This document shows positions 53,100 through 62,179 of a stretch of 64,000 nucleotides of DNA, piece by piece (the first letter of the stretch is position 1; each line of letters opens with the position of its first letter). The notes below the pieces were generated by a model. The model was not told the origin of the DNA. It made no database searches and saw only the letters and a list, made by a program, of their open reading frames with translations. Position numbers and translations under genes: made by a program. Source of the DNA: Arthrobacter crystallopoietes (lineage in GTDB: Bacteria > Actinomycetota > Actinomycetes > Actinomycetales > Micrococcaceae); NCBI RefSeq assembly GCF_002849715.1, contig NZ_CP018865.1, positions 62,001 through 126,000 on the forward strand, given 5' to 3'.

Positions 53100-53933
53100 T
53101 CAGGCGTCGGCATCTTTCCATGAATCAATGTCGACCACTTGGAATAAGTCGGCGGGGGAATTTATCGCTTCATAGGCAGCACCGGTGAGATCGGCGGCTG
53201 CCTGGAGCATGGCAGTGGTTGCTGGCATCATTAGAGCACCGGGATAGATCGCGACCGCGAATCCGAGTTCTTCAAGTCGTGTGTCGTCGATAGGAGGGGT
53301 TGTTCCGCCTGGTACGACGTTGAACAGCAATGGAGCATTTACCTCCGTGGCAATCCGTTCAATTTGCTCTACGGTTTGGGGTGCCTCGACGAAGATCAGG
53401 TCAGCCCCCGCGGCTGCGTAACGGTGCGCGCGGTTGAGTCCCTCATTCAAGCCTTCCGGTCCCAAAGCATCTGTGCGGGCGATTATGACTGTGTCGCCGC
53501 GGCGCGCATTCAATGCGGCGTCGAGCGTGCGGAGGAAGGTGTCCACCGTAACAACTTCTTTACCAGCTAGGTGGCCACAGCGCTTGGGGAAGACCTGATC
53601 TTCTAACTGGATCGCGGCGACGCCGGACTGTTCGTACTCATGCACGGTCCGTATGGCATTGCGTGGGGAGCCAAATCCTGTGTCGGCGTCCGCGATGACC
53701 GGGACTCCTGCGGCCTCCACGATGTGGCGGGCGCGCTCGGCCATCTCACTCTGGGTGACTAGGCCGATGTCGGGTAGCCCGAAGCCGAAGGCGGCAGTAC
53801 CTGCGCCTGTTAAGTAGACGGCGTGGAATCCCGCCCGACGTGCTACATGGGCACTGACGCCATCGAAGACCCCAGGCGCGCGGAGCAGCTGCTTGCGAGC
53901 AAGGAGTTGGCGAAGTTCGCCCGCGGCGGTCAT
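53100..53933 (-). CDS. Isocitrate lyase/PEP mutase family lyase (2,3-dimethylmalate or 2-methylisocitrate lyase-like)
   Basis: The 277-residue protein has family residues: YLTGAGTAAFGFGLPDIGLVT, metal Asp82 and Asp84 in IADADTGFG, and the catalytic loop PKRCGH at 116-121. It is the short form without isocitrate lyase inserts. Such enzymes break C-C bonds of substituted malates or isocitrates, often yielding pyruvate or succinate. Next to LeuCD-like hydratase subunits, a substituted malate is a natural substrate, as in 2,3-dimethylmalate lyase of anaerobic nicotinate degradation. Start overlaps the LeuD-like stop (ATGA). Confidence 0.82.
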   Translation of the reverse strand: MTAAGELRQLLARKQLLRAPGVFDGVSAHVARRAGFHAVYLTGAGTAAFGFGLPDIGLVTQSEMAERARHIVEAAGVPVIADADTGFGSPRNAIRTVHEYEQSGVAAIQLEDQVFPKRCGHLAGKEVVTVDTFLRTLDAALNARRGDTVIIARTDALGPEGLNEGLNRAHRYAAAGADLIFVEAPQTVEQIERIATEVNAPLLFNVVPGGTTPPIDDTRLEELGFAVAIYPGALMMPATTAMLQAAADLTGAAYEAINSPADLFQVVDIDSWKDADA

Positions 53934-54532
53934 TGTGCGGTGGCTCTGTCGACGTGAGGCATCCAGGCCGGCCGGCCGGCCTCATGGTCACGGATGCGGT
54001 CGAGCTCGTGGAGAATGAGGGTGACGTCATCGAGGCCGAGCATCAATGCTTCGCGAGATTGCAGGTCGATTTCAAAGGACGCAGCTCCGCGAGGCCAGCG
54101 GACTTCGGTCGCTTGCAAGTCGACGATGACTTCGGTTTCCGGTGCGTCCTCCGCGATCTGTCGTAGCGTCCGACACGTTTCAGGATCCGTCTGCACGGGC
54201 ACCAGGCCTGTTTGGATGCAGTTGCCGACGAAGATGTCGGAGAACGAGGGTGCGATCACGGCCTTGAACCCGTGCTGTTGCAGCCCCCAAACGGCGTGCT
54301 CACGTGAGGACCCCGAGCCGAAGTTCCGGCCAGCGACCAAGATTGTCGCTCCTGAGAACCTGGGATCGTTGAATACGAAGTCCTGCTCCCGCCTCCATTC
54401 GTGGAACACGAACTCGCCGTAGCCCGTGCGCTCGACGCGGGTGAGAAACTGTTTGGGCATGATCTGATCGGTGTCCACGTCGTCACGGTCCAGGGGCATA
54501 ACACGTCCGGAGACGGTCGTAATGGGTTCCAT
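53930..54532 (-). CDS. LeuD-like small subunit of a (de)hydratase
   Basis: The 200-residue protein is of normal LeuD length and starts MEPITTVSGRVMPLDRDDVDTDQIMPKQFL. The swivelling-domain motif GRNFGSGSSREHAVWGLQQHGFKAVIAPSF is complete. With the LeuC-like protein it makes an aconitase-type enzyme that moves a hydroxyl group on a malate or maleate derivative. The start is the base after the LeuC stop, so the two are made together. Substrate could be isopropylmalate, citraconate, maleate or dimethylmaleate. Confidence 0.88.
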   Translation of the reverse strand: MEPITTVSGRVMPLDRDDVDTDQIMPKQFLTRVERTGYGEFVFHEWRREQDFVFNDPRFSGATILVAGRNFGSGSSREHAVWGLQQHGFKAVIAPSFSDIFVGNCIQTGLVPVQTDPETCRTLRQIAEDAPETEVIVDLQATEVRWPRGAASFEIDLQSREALMLGLDDVTLILHELDRIRDHEAGRPAWMPHVDRATAQ

Positions 54533-55918
54533 TCAGAGAACCTCTCTTACATCAACAAAATGGCCAGCGACCGCTGCCGCGGCCGCCATTTCCGGTGAAA
54601 GCAGGTGTGTTCGTGCGCCGGCGCCCTGCCGGCCTTCGAAATTGCGGTTGGAGGTAGACGCGATTCTCTCGCCAGCTGCTGCTACGTCCTCGTTCATTCC
54701 CAGACACATCGAGCATCCGGGTTCGCGCCACTCGAAGCCAGCATCCTGGAAGAGCGTGTGGAGTCCTTCCTCCTCTGCCTGTTTCTTGACCGGCATGGAA
54801 CCTGGCACGACCATCGCCCGCACCCCGTCAGCTACCTTGTGACCTGCCACTACGCTCGCGGCCGCGCGCAAGTCCTCGATTCGTGAATTCGTACAGGAGC
54901 CGATGAACACCCGGTCAATTGGCAAGTCTGTTATGCGTTCGCCACCTGATAATCCCATGTACTCAAGCGCGCGCTCGGTCTGTGCACGGTTCGGCGACTC
55001 TTGTGCTGTAGGCACGCGGCCGCTGACCGGCACGCTCATCGCCGGGGTCGTTCCCCAGGTGATAGTTGGTTCCAGCTGAGTGGCATCGATGCGGATCGTG
55101 CGGACGAACTGGGCATCATCATCGGTGTGTAGGTCAGCCCAGTCGCACAGAGCCTGATCCCAGGCTTCGCCCTCAGGGGCGTATCGGCGGCCGCGGACGA
55201 ACTCAATCGTGGTCTCGTCCGGCGCGATGAGACCGGCCCTTGCGCCAGCCTCGGCCGACATGTTGCACAGAGTAAGGCGGCCCTCCATGGACAACGAACG
55301 GATCGTGGAACCGCGGTACTCAATGATGTGGCCAGAGGCTCCGCCAAATCCGACGGTATTGACGACGGCGAGGGCGAGGTCCTTAGCTGTAACACCTGCT
55401 GAGAGGCCACCTTCTACTTCCACAGCCATATGTTGCAGCGGCGGCATCAGCAGGCACTGTGTTGCGAGGACCTGCTCGACTTGGGTGGTGCCGATCCCGA
55501 ATGCGAGAGCTCCGAAGGCTCCGTGTGTGGCCGTGTGACTGTCCCCGCAAGCCATGGTGAGCCCAGGGAGCGTGAGGCCTGTTTCGGGTCCAAGGACGTG
55601 GACGATGCCCTGGCGCCTCGACCCCAGGCCGAACAGCGGCACACCATTGCGGGCACAATTTTCGCGTAGGGCCCGTAACTGTGTGGCTGCCAAAGGATCC
55701 CGGACCGGCAAGTTGCGGTTCCCTGTGGGCACGTTGTGGTCCATCGTGGCCACCGTCTGGCTCGGTTGTCGTACGCGCAGTCCCCGCAGGTCTAGGCCAC
55801 CGAACGCCTGGGGGCTCAGTTCGTGGACCAAGTGCAGGTCCATGTAAAGGAGGTCGCGTCCTTGTACTCGATCGATAAGGTGCCGGTCCCAGATCTTTTG
55901 AGCAAGTGTTGTGCCCAT
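54533..55918 (-). CDS. LeuC-like large subunit of a (de)hydratase
   Basis: The 461-residue protein has the [4Fe-4S] cysteines ([29 protein letters not shown]) and substrate segments [24 protein letters not shown] and ATMDHNVPT. It is the length of bacterial LeuC. Sequence text is close to isopropylmalate isomerase, but no leuA lies in the operon and the neighbours are an importer and a lyase. A catabolic (de)hydratase in the same family is therefore possible. Eighteen bases separate it from the leuB-like gene. Confidence 0.88.
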   Translation of the reverse strand: MGTTLAQKIWDRHLIDRVQGRDLLYMDLHLVHELSPQAFGGLDLRGLRVRQPSQTVATMDHNVPTGNRNLPVRDPLAATQLRALRENCARNGVPLFGLGSRRQGIVHVLGPETGLTLPGLTMACGDSHTATHGAFGALAFGIGTTQVEQVLATQCLLMPPLQHMAVEVEGGLSAGVTAKDLALAVVNTVGFGGASGHIIEYRGSTIRSLSMEGRLTLCNMSAEAGARAGLIAPDETTIEFVRGRRYAPEGEAWDQALCDWADLHTDDDAQFVRTIRIDATQLEPTITWGTTPAMSVPVSGRVPTAQESPNRAQTERALEYMGLSGGERITDLPIDRVFIGSCTNSRIEDLRAAASVVAGHKVADGVRAMVVPGSMPVKKQAEEEGLHTLFQDAGFEWREPGCSMCLGMNEDVAAAGERIASTSNRNFEGRQGAGARTHLLSPEMAAAAAVAGHFVDVREVL

Positions 55919-55936
55919 GTTCTTCTTTCGCTTCGT

Positions 55937-57073
55937 CTATGTACTCAGAATGTGGCCAGTCGCGCTGACTGCTGCGGCATGATATTGATCGTCCAGTTCC
56001 GCTAAGACGGCGTCGCCGAACGCAGACGTGCTCACCGGGGCGATGTCCCCATTCGCCAGATCGGCGGTGCGGATGCCGCGTTGCAGGACCGTGGTCACGG
56101 CCTGTTCGATGACGGCCGCGTCCTCCGGGCGGTCGAGGCTGTGTCGCAACAGCATGGCGGCAGAGAGAATAGCCGCCGAGGGGTTGGCTTTGCCCAAACC
56201 TGCAATATCTGGTGCGGCACCGTGCACAGGCTCGTACAGTCCAAACTTGTCGGTCCGGAGGCTGCCCGACGGCAGCAGCCCAAGAGACCCCACGATGCCC
56301 GCGATTTCATCGCTGAGGACATCTCCAAAGAGATTCTCGGTGACTATGACATCGAAATCGTTCGGGCGATGCACGAGCTGCATGGCGCAGTTGTCCACGT
56401 AGAGGTGTTCCACCTCCAGATGCGGGAAGTCAGCGACGACCTCCCGCATGACTTCCCGCCAGAGTTTCGAGGACTCGAGCACGTTCGCCTTGTCGACGGA
56501 GGCGAGCCGTCCGCCTCTTTCAGAGGCGAGGCGGCAGGCAACGATTCCGATTCGGCGCACCTGCTCAGCTGTGTAGTGCATGGTATCCCACGCTGTTTCA
56601 ACTCCGTCCTGAACGCCGCGCCCGCGTTCCGGGGAGAAGTACAAGCCTCCGACTGCCTCACGGACCAAGAGTATGTCTATGTTGACATCGCGCAGGGGCG
56701 ATAGCTCTGGAAGGTAGGACAGACCCGGGCGTAGATTCGCGAACAGATCGAGTTCACGACGCAATCGGAGCAGGCCTCCCAGCCCGGGGTTCTTTTCGGC
56801 AGGAAGTGAATCCCACTTCTCGCCGCCGACAGCACCAACCAGAAGTGCGTCGCTGTTTTTACACAGTTCCCACGTCTCTGCAGGCAGTGGTGTGCCCGTC
56901 TGCTCTATGGCACACCCACCTAGCATCCCTTCTGTGAAAGTCAGTTGTAGATCAGCGTGTTTGGCAACCCTTTCAAGAACGCGTACGGCTTCGCGGGTCA
57001 CTTCCGGTCCGATACCGTCGCCTGGGAGCACGCCGATTCGCGAGTGGAGAGGGGCAGGGGAAGTCAAGGTCAT
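55937..57073 (-). CDS. LeuB-like 3-isopropylmalate dehydrogenase family protein
   Basis: I set the start at MTLTSPAP, one base after the permease stop, giving 378 residues; the frame is open far upstream inside the permease gene. It has GVLPGDGIGPEVTREAVRVL, the substrate arginines in LLRLRRELDLFANLRPG, VREAVGGLYFSPERG, and NLFGDVLSDEIAGIVGSLGLLPSG. The Leu-Leu before the first Arg is as in true LeuB. The enzyme oxidises and decarboxylates a 2-hydroxy-3-substituted succinate. D-malate or methylmalate dehydrogenase activity is an alternative. Confidence 0.88.
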   Translation of the reverse strand: MTLTSPAPLHSRIGVLPGDGIGPEVTREAVRVLERVAKHADLQLTFTEGMLGGCAIEQTGTPLPAETWELCKNSDALLVGAVGGEKWDSLPAEKNPGLGGLLRLRRELDLFANLRPGLSYLPELSPLRDVNIDILLVREAVGGLYFSPERGRGVQDGVETAWDTMHYTAEQVRRIGIVACRLASERGGRLASVDKANVLESSKLWREVMREVVADFPHLEVEHLYVDNCAMQLVHRPNDFDVIVTENLFGDVLSDEIAGIVGSLGLLPSGSLRTDKFGLYEPVHGAAPDIAGLGKANPSAAILSAAMLLRHSLDRPEDAAVIEQAVTTVLQRGIRTADLANGDIAPVSTSAFGDAVLAELDDQYHAAAVSATGHILST

Positions 57074-57075
57074 CG

Positions 57076-57897
57076 TTAAGTCGTTCCGTTCGTTGACGTG
57101 GAGGGCGGAAGGATCCTTCTTTCCGCAGCAATCATGAGCAGGTTGAGTAATAGGGCGACGGACATCAGGGAGAGTGCCAGTGCGAAGATCTCGGGCATTT
57201 GCTGCAGCGTTATTCGACGAACAAGCTCGTAGCCTGCTCCCTTTGAAGACCCGAACATTTCCGCCAGCACTACACCAAGAAAGGTGAGGCTGAAGCAAAA
57301 GCGAAGGCCGGAAAAGATTGAGGGCAACGCCGCCGGGACAACGACGCGACTGACCACCTGCCACTTGGACAGGTTCAGGGACTTCGCAGCGCGTAGGTAA
57401 ACGGGCGGGATCGCCCGGACTCCGCTGAGGACGAGGATCGCCAACGGGAACCCCCCATGGAATGCCCCGAACATCATCCGGGAGGTGTCACCAAGTCCGA
57501 ATAGGAGGAGAAATACCGGGAAGATGGTGATTTTTGGCAGTGAGTACGTCCACAGGAGCGGAGCGCCCAGAACGTCACCCCAAAAGCCCGACATACCGAG
57601 CAGCAATCCGACAGCGAGCCCCGATATGGACGCAAGGGCAAAAGCGACAAAGACCACCTGAAGTGTGACCCATAGGTTTTCAATCAGCCAACCATTAGTG
57701 ATTCCGCCGCTGAAGGCTTGCAAAGTTTGCCAGGGGGTAGGGAGGGAAGATTCACTGATGAAGAAGGTGGCGAGTTGCCAGATAAGGACGAGAACAACAG
57801 GAACGGTTACCGGCAGAAGGCCGGGCGGGAGGCCCTTCAAGCGACGACTTTTCGTGGCAGGCGTGGTGGCGGTTTGTGGTGTCATGACGGCGGTCAT
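57076..57897 (-). CDS. ABC transporter permease (NMT1/SsuC-like)
   Basis: The 273-residue protein has six helices and the permease EAA loop near VYLRAAKSLNLSKWQVVSRVVVPAALPSI. The family is that of nitrate/sulfonate/taurine/pyrimidine uptake systems. It is the second of two permeases; its ATG overlaps the stop of the first (TGATG). Its last codon is two bases before the LeuB-like start, so importer and enzymes are one operon. Confidence 0.85.
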   Translation of the reverse strand: MTAVMTPQTATTPATKSRRLKGLPPGLLPVTVPVVLVLIWQLATFFISESSLPTPWQTLQAFSGGITNGWLIENLWVTLQVVFVAFALASISGLAVGLLLGMSGFWGDVLGAPLLWTYSLPKITIFPVFLLLFGLGDTSRMMFGAFHGGFPLAILVLSGVRAIPPVYLRAAKSLNLSKWQVVSRVVVPAALPSIFSGLRFCFSLTFLGVVLAEMFGSSKGAGYELVRRITLQQMPEIFALALSLMSVALLLNLLMIAAERRILPPSTSTNGTT

Positions 57898-58658
57898 CAG
57901 GCTCCTCGCCCTCTACGCCACAGCCGGCGCTCGATCAGCGAGAGGCCCGCCGTGATCACGACAGCAAGCGACATAATGAGCACGATTGCTGCATACATTT
58001 CGGACAGCGCGAAGCTGTTGTAGGTGAACGACACCAGCCATCCGAGCCCTTGCGTGGCGAGAATGAACTCAGATGCGATGACGCCGATTACAGCGTAGGT
58101 GACTGCCAGCTTCAGGCCGGTGAAGACGTACGGTGCCGCAGCTGGAATCTGGATGCGGAACAGCGTTTGCCAGCGGCTGAGCTGGTAGACACGCGCTGCC
58201 TTAAGATGGACTTGTCGGACTGAGTCGAACCCGATCGCGGTGTTGGTGATGACGGCGACCAAGGCATAGATCCAGGCGAGCAGAATAACCGGGGTGCGGT
58301 TAAGCCCGAACATCGCCACCAAAACGGGGTAGAACGCAAAAACCGGTAGTGCATAGTAACTGGTCAGGTAGGGTTCGAGAGCCCGTCGAACTCGACTATT
58401 GCGCCACAGCAGATATCCCAGAAACACCCCCGAGACCGTGGCCAGGACGAAGCTGATCAGGATCGAGCTACCGGTGTAGCCCAGGTGCGACCACAGCTCT
58501 CCGGATGCCAACTGAACACCGAGGGTTGTGATCATCTTTGACAACGGGACAAGTGTTAAGGAGTCGACGAGCCCAATGCGCGGGGCGATCTCCAGAAAGG
58601 CCGCGCCGGCTGCAAGCAGAAGAACGCGAGTCCCTACGACCCGCTTCTCGTAGGTCAT
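57897..58658 (-). CDS. ABC transporter permease (NMT1/SsuC-like), first of pair
   Basis: The 253-residue protein has an N-terminal helix (VLLLAAGAAFLEIAPRIGLV), further helices around VLATVSGVFLGYLLW and TGLKLAVTYAVIGVIASEFILA, and an EAA-like loop VHLKAARVYQLSRWQTLFRIQIPAAAPYV. It overlaps the ATPase stop as ATGA. With the other permease it forms a heterodimeric channel in the inner membrane. Confidence 0.85.
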   Translation of the reverse strand: MTYEKRVVGTRVLLLAAGAAFLEIAPRIGLVDSLTLVPLSKMITTLGVQLASGELWSHLGYTGSSILISFVLATVSGVFLGYLLWRNSRVRRALEPYLTSYYALPVFAFYPVLVAMFGLNRTPVILLAWIYALVAVITNTAIGFDSVRQVHLKAARVYQLSRWQTLFRIQIPAAAPYVFTGLKLAVTYAVIGVIASEFILATQGLGWLVSFTYNSFALSEMYAAIVLIMSLAVVITAGLSLIERRLWRRGRGA

Positions 58659-59431
58659 ACGGCTGCCTTCCGCTCTTCAGCGTGGGAGAGGTTCTCCCAC
58701 AAGCGCCCGGTGAGCTCAGCAAAAGATGGACTCCCAATGTCGTCCGACGTCCGCGAACGTGGCAAGGGACTGGTCACAATTTCCCTGACTCGGCCGGGAC
58801 GGGCGGACATAACGACGATCCGGTCAGATAACATCGCCGCCTCACTGAGACCGTGGGTGATGAAGACAATAGTTGCGCCGGTTTCCCGCCAGATACGCAG
58901 GAGTTCATCACCAAGACGCAGTCGGGTCTGCTCATCAAGGGCTGCGAACGGCTCGTCCATAAGAAGAATTTTTGGCCGGGCGGCGATCACGCGGGCGATA
59001 TTCACGCGTTGCCGCATTCCTCCGGACAACTGAGAAGGGTGGTGATTGGCAAACGATTCAACGCCCACCAGTTCCAGCGCCTCCATTGCTCGACGTGTCC
59101 GATCCTTCTTGGAAAGACCGGACCGACATAAGCCAAACATGACATTCTGCAGGTTGGTCAGCCACGGAAACGTAGCATCCTGCTGGAAAACGACCCCCAC
59201 ATCAGGGTGCGGTCGGTCAATTACCTCCTCGCGAATGCTCACCGTTCCACTGGTTGGCCGCTCGAGTCCGGCGACAACGTCCATGAGAGTACTCTTCCCA
59301 CAACCGCTCGGACCGATCACCGAAACAAACTCGCCCTCTTCGATGTATAAGTCCACATCAGTCAGGGCGTTGACTTCCTGGCCAGGTCTTTCCCCGGAAA
59401 ACGTCTTGCAGAGTTTCGAGATTTGAAGCAT
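58655..59431 (-). CDS. ABC transporter ATPase
   Basis: The 258-residue protein has Walker A GPSGCGKST, Q-loop VVFQQDATFPWL, signature LSGGMRQRVNIARVIA, Walker B ILLMDEPFAALDEQTR and switch His in VFITHGLSEA. It is of the SsuB/TauB/NrtD type. It powers uptake with the two permeases. It starts 39 bases after the substrate-binding protein. Confidence 0.92.
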   Translation of the reverse strand: MLQISKLCKTFSGERPGQEVNALTDVDLYIEEGEFVSVIGPSGCGKSTLMDVVAGLERPTSGTVSIREEVIDRPHPDVGVVFQQDATFPWLTNLQNVMFGLCRSGLSKKDRTRRAMEALELVGVESFANHHPSQLSGGMRQRVNIARVIAARPKILLMDEPFAALDEQTRLRLGDELLRIWRETGATIVFITHGLSEAAMLSDRIVVMSARPGRVREIVTSPLPRSRTSDDIGSPSFAELTGRLWENLSHAEERKAAV

Positions 59432-59470
59432 TGCTTAGTCCTCTTCTGAATGGATAAAGATGGTGGGCCT

Positions 59471-60493
59471 TCAGGGAAGCTCTACCCTTTCGATGCCTTC
59501 AGGTAGGAAGTCCTGATTGATGTACGTTGACCAATCAATCGCCTCATTCCCCTCGAGCAGTCCAGCGGCCCGCATACCTTCCTGCGCTGTCGCCAGGCCG
59601 TCTGGGTTGAAGCCGACATTCCACTGCTCCACCTCGAGCAAACTCTTCATTGTTTGCTGAGCCGCATCGAGAGGGACCTCACCTTTTTCGGACCAGATCT
59701 TGGCTGACTCCTCAGGGTTGGTCTCCATGAACTCGAGCGCCCGGGCACGGGCTGTGAGGAAGCTAGTGACGAGCTCGGGGTCTTCTTCCACGAGAGTCGG
59801 GCTGGTCACAATAATGGTCTGCTGGTAGTTGGTGATGTAGTCAGTGGAGCGCCACAGCAACTTGTACTTATCATCCTGTGCGGCGTAGAGAGGATCCGAG
59901 TGGATCGTGGCGTCAACGGCACCGCCTTCCATCGCCGTCAGTCCCTCCGACACACCTCCGGTCGCCCGTTGTTCGAGCGTGCTCGCGTCGACGCCCGCGC
60001 GATCTAGGGCGATAGCGAGTGCTGACTCAGTGACCGAGCCGGGGTTGGTGTAACCCACGTTTTTGCCAGCGAGGTCCTCGATCGATTCCAGGGAGGAATT
60101 CTGGGGAGCTACCCACACGACCTCACCGACCTGCTGTGAGCCGCCGCCCACTGCCACCAGCGTGGAACCAGCATCTTGAGATTCAACAAGCGCCGACGTC
60201 GCAACCTCGCCAAAAGCCAAGTCCCCTGCAAGGACACTACGTACAGTTGTACCTCCGCCCGAACCCGCGATGACCTCTTCGATGTTGATGCCTTCGTCCT
60301 CGAAGTAACCCTTTTCCATGGCGACGTGGTAGGGGACCGCGAAAGCCAGCGAGGGCCACTGCGAGACAGCGATGCTGATCGTTTTCATCCCCTCGTCATT
60401 TTCCTGTACCGAGCCCGTATCGCCGTTAGCGCATCCTGCTGCGACCAATGTGACTCCGAGCGCAAGCGCTAAACGCGTTTGGCTATGTAACAT
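59471..60493 (-). CDS. NMT1/SsuA-like substrate-binding lipoprotein
   Basis: The ATG after GGAGAGG gives 340 residues with a lipoprotein signal (LALALGVTLVAAGC). The mature part reads SIAVSQWPSLAFAVPYHVAMEKGYFEDEGINIEEVIAGSGGG, typical of NMT1/THI5-like binding proteins for small organic acids, sulfonates or pyrimidines. It delivers substrate to the permeases on the outer face. The ligand is not predictable by eye; the operon's enzymes suggest a dicarboxylate or a precursor of one. First gene of the operon. Confidence 0.85.
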   Translation of the reverse strand: MLHSQTRLALALGVTLVAAGCANGDTGSVQENDEGMKTISIAVSQWPSLAFAVPYHVAMEKGYFEDEGINIEEVIAGSGGGTTVRSVLAGDLAFGEVATSALVESQDAGSTLVAVGGGSQQVGEVVWVAPQNSSLESIEDLAGKNVGYTNPGSVTESALAIALDRAGVDASTLEQRATGGVSEGLTAMEGGAVDATIHSDPLYAAQDDKYKLLWRSTDYITNYQQTIIVTSPTLVEEDPELVTSFLTARARALEFMETNPEESAKIWSEKGEVPLDAAQQTMKSLLEVEQWNVGFNPDGLATAQEGMRAAGLLEGNEAIDWSTYINQDFLPEGIERVELP

Positions 60494-60550
60494 GCTGCGG
60501 CCTCTCCGTTGAAGCGAATAATTTACCCGCGACGACCGATTGTCCATCAC

Positions 60551-60565
60551 GATTGTCGTACAATC
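60551..60565. promoter_or_regulatory. FadR/GntR-type operator between divergent units
   Basis: GATTGTCGTACAATC is a perfect inverted repeat and contains TTGTCGTACAA, which fits the TNGTNNNACNA consensus of the FadR subfamily. It lies between the binding-protein gene and the GntR gene. Confidence 0.7.
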
Positions 60566-60661
60566 TATGACGGGGGGTAGTCTGTGTCAAGCACGTCACA
60601 TTGTCCGCGTGTGGACTACGTTCTCAGACAAGGACGCAGGTGAAGCTTGGAGGAGAACCCA

Positions 60662-61420
60662 ATGTCTGGATCGTCGATTGACGAGCAGGGTACAATCCCT
60701 GACCCCCGCTCCATCACTGAGCACGTAGCCGACGAGCTGCGTGAGCGCATCAAATACGGTCGACTGGCACCCGGCCAACGGCTCATCGAGGCCGACCTCA
60801 TTGAGCAACTGCACGTCAGCCGCGGCACAGTTCGTGCCGCATTCAGCCAATTGGCCAGCGAGGGGATCATCACGATCGAGCGCAATCGTGGTGCGCACGT
60901 CCGGGTCCTCGATATCGAGGGCGTCCGCCAGCTGTACGAGCTGCGCGCCGTTCTTGAGGGGCGTGCCGCGGGGTTGACTGCCGAGCGCATCGATGAGCCC
61001 GGATGCCGCGTCGAGTTGGAAAGACTCGGAAAGCTCAATGACGAATTTAGTCAGGGAGGCAGTAGCTTCGCGGACTACTGGAACTACAATGAGACGCTGC
61101 ACCGTGTCGTCATGGAGTACTCCGGCAACGATATGCTTCGTCGGATGGCGGAACAGGCCCGGACGCTGACCTATCACTATCACCTGCAAGCCGCCACCCA
61201 GAGCGGTTCAAGCCGCCCCGTTTCTATCAGCCACGCATGCGCGCAGCATCATGAAATCCTCGAGCGGATCCTTGTCGGCGACGCGACCGGCGCTGAGACA
61301 AGCATGCGAAACCACATCCTTGACAACGGCGCAGGAATCATCGCCTCCATGCAAGAATTTGGACAACCACGTCCAGCACTGCTCGCTGTCAATGCGCGCC
61401 GACGATCGCCAGCGTCCTGA
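60662..61420 (+). CDS. GntR family regulator, FadR/FCD subfamily
   Basis: The ATG six bases after GGAGGAG gives 252 residues. The N-terminal winged helix is clear (TEHVADELRERIKYGRLAPGQRLIEADL, HVSRGTVRAAFSQLASEGII). The C-terminal FCD domain is helical, with DYWNYNETLHRVVMEYSG, ACAQHHEILERI and AETSMRNHI giving the metal-binding Asp/His set. FCD regulators bind organic-acid ligands. It is divergent from the importer-enzyme operon and should control it through the nearby palindrome. Confidence 0.88.
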   Translation: MSGSSIDEQGTIPDPRSITEHVADELRERIKYGRLAPGQRLIEADLIEQLHVSRGTVRAAFSQLASEGIITIERNRGAHVRVLDIEGVRQLYELRAVLEGRAAGLTAERIDEPGCRVELERLGKLNDEFSQGGSSFADYWNYNETLHRVVMEYSGNDMLRRMAEQARTLTYHYHLQAATQSGSSRPVSISHACAQHHEILERILVGDATGAETSMRNHILDNGAGIIASMQEFGQPRPALLAVNARRRSPAS

Positions 61421-61942
61421 CCGAGAGTGGGTCAACATCGGCCAAAAGCGACGAGCCCGCGAAGGACCTGACCCGGTGCGCCGTCGCTTCGCGTTCCAGT
61501 GTTCCGGCGATTCTGACCGCTTCCCCCTGCAGCAAGGTAGACGGAACGGCAAGGGTCGAAGAGGCCTCGTTTTATCGGTTATCCAAGCGCATGTGTCCCG
61601 GCCGTGTGAGAGGAGGATCCTACGGGAGTCTAGTGCGGAAGTCCCACCGCAGTCGTCCGACAGTTGTCGGATCTTCACCCGATCTGCCGCTGACCTCTGT
61701 GGTTATGGCCGTAGTCTACTTCTGGGAGGCTTTTGAAGGGTTCCCTCGACAGCTGCGGCTTGCCTTCAAGGAGTCTTATAGCAACGCCGCCACTGGGCTG
61801 GCGGCGTCTGCGGTAATTTCACGCTACTTCCCCAGACACCGGACGTCCCGTTTGAACACGTGGCACACCCGCGAAACCTCCCAGCCACCTTTCCGCGCAT
61901 TCATGCAAAGAGCTACCCCCAATGTCGAAGAGTAAGGAACCC
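61421..61942. other. Intergenic stretch, no gene recognised
   Basis: About 520 bases with open frames but no family-like segments. The right end has a ribosome-site-like AAGGAA for the following small gene. Confidence 0.4.
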
Positions 61943-62179
61943 ATGTCATCGGAAACTTCCCCTGTTGAACGCCCATCCGCTTCTGCCCGGCTTGAGGACG
62001 TCTCGGGCCTCCGCCGCGGGGACCGGATCGAAGCCGTGGGACCCGATCGGGTCCGGTACAACGGCCGGGTGGAAGAGATTGCTCCCGAAGTGGGAGCCCT
62101 TTGGATCATGGAGGAACCCCTCGGCACCCGCAAGATGCTGGACACCATCGACTACAGCGTCCGGATCGTCTGCGGCTGA
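61943..62179 (+). CDS. Small Tudor/KOW-like hypothetical protein, second paralogue
   Basis: From the ATG after AAGGAA it is 78 residues; an ATG seven codons earlier is also possible. The core LRRGDRIEAVGPDRVRYNGRVEEIAPEVGALWIME then GTRKMLDTIDYSVRIV is the same skeleton as the small protein at 52486. The pair encloses the 53-61 kb operon. No known function. Confidence 0.6.
   Translation: MSSETSPVERPSASARLEDVSGLRRGDRIEAVGPDRVRYNGRVEEIAPEVGALWIMEEPLGTRKMLDTIDYSVRIVCG

Noticed and set aside
53930..57073. Simple leucine biosynthesis leuBCD
   Set aside because: No leuA, tight coupling to an NMT1 importer, an isocitrate-lyase-family lyase and a FadR-type regulator make a catabolic role more likely, though sequence alone cannot exclude leucine synthesis.
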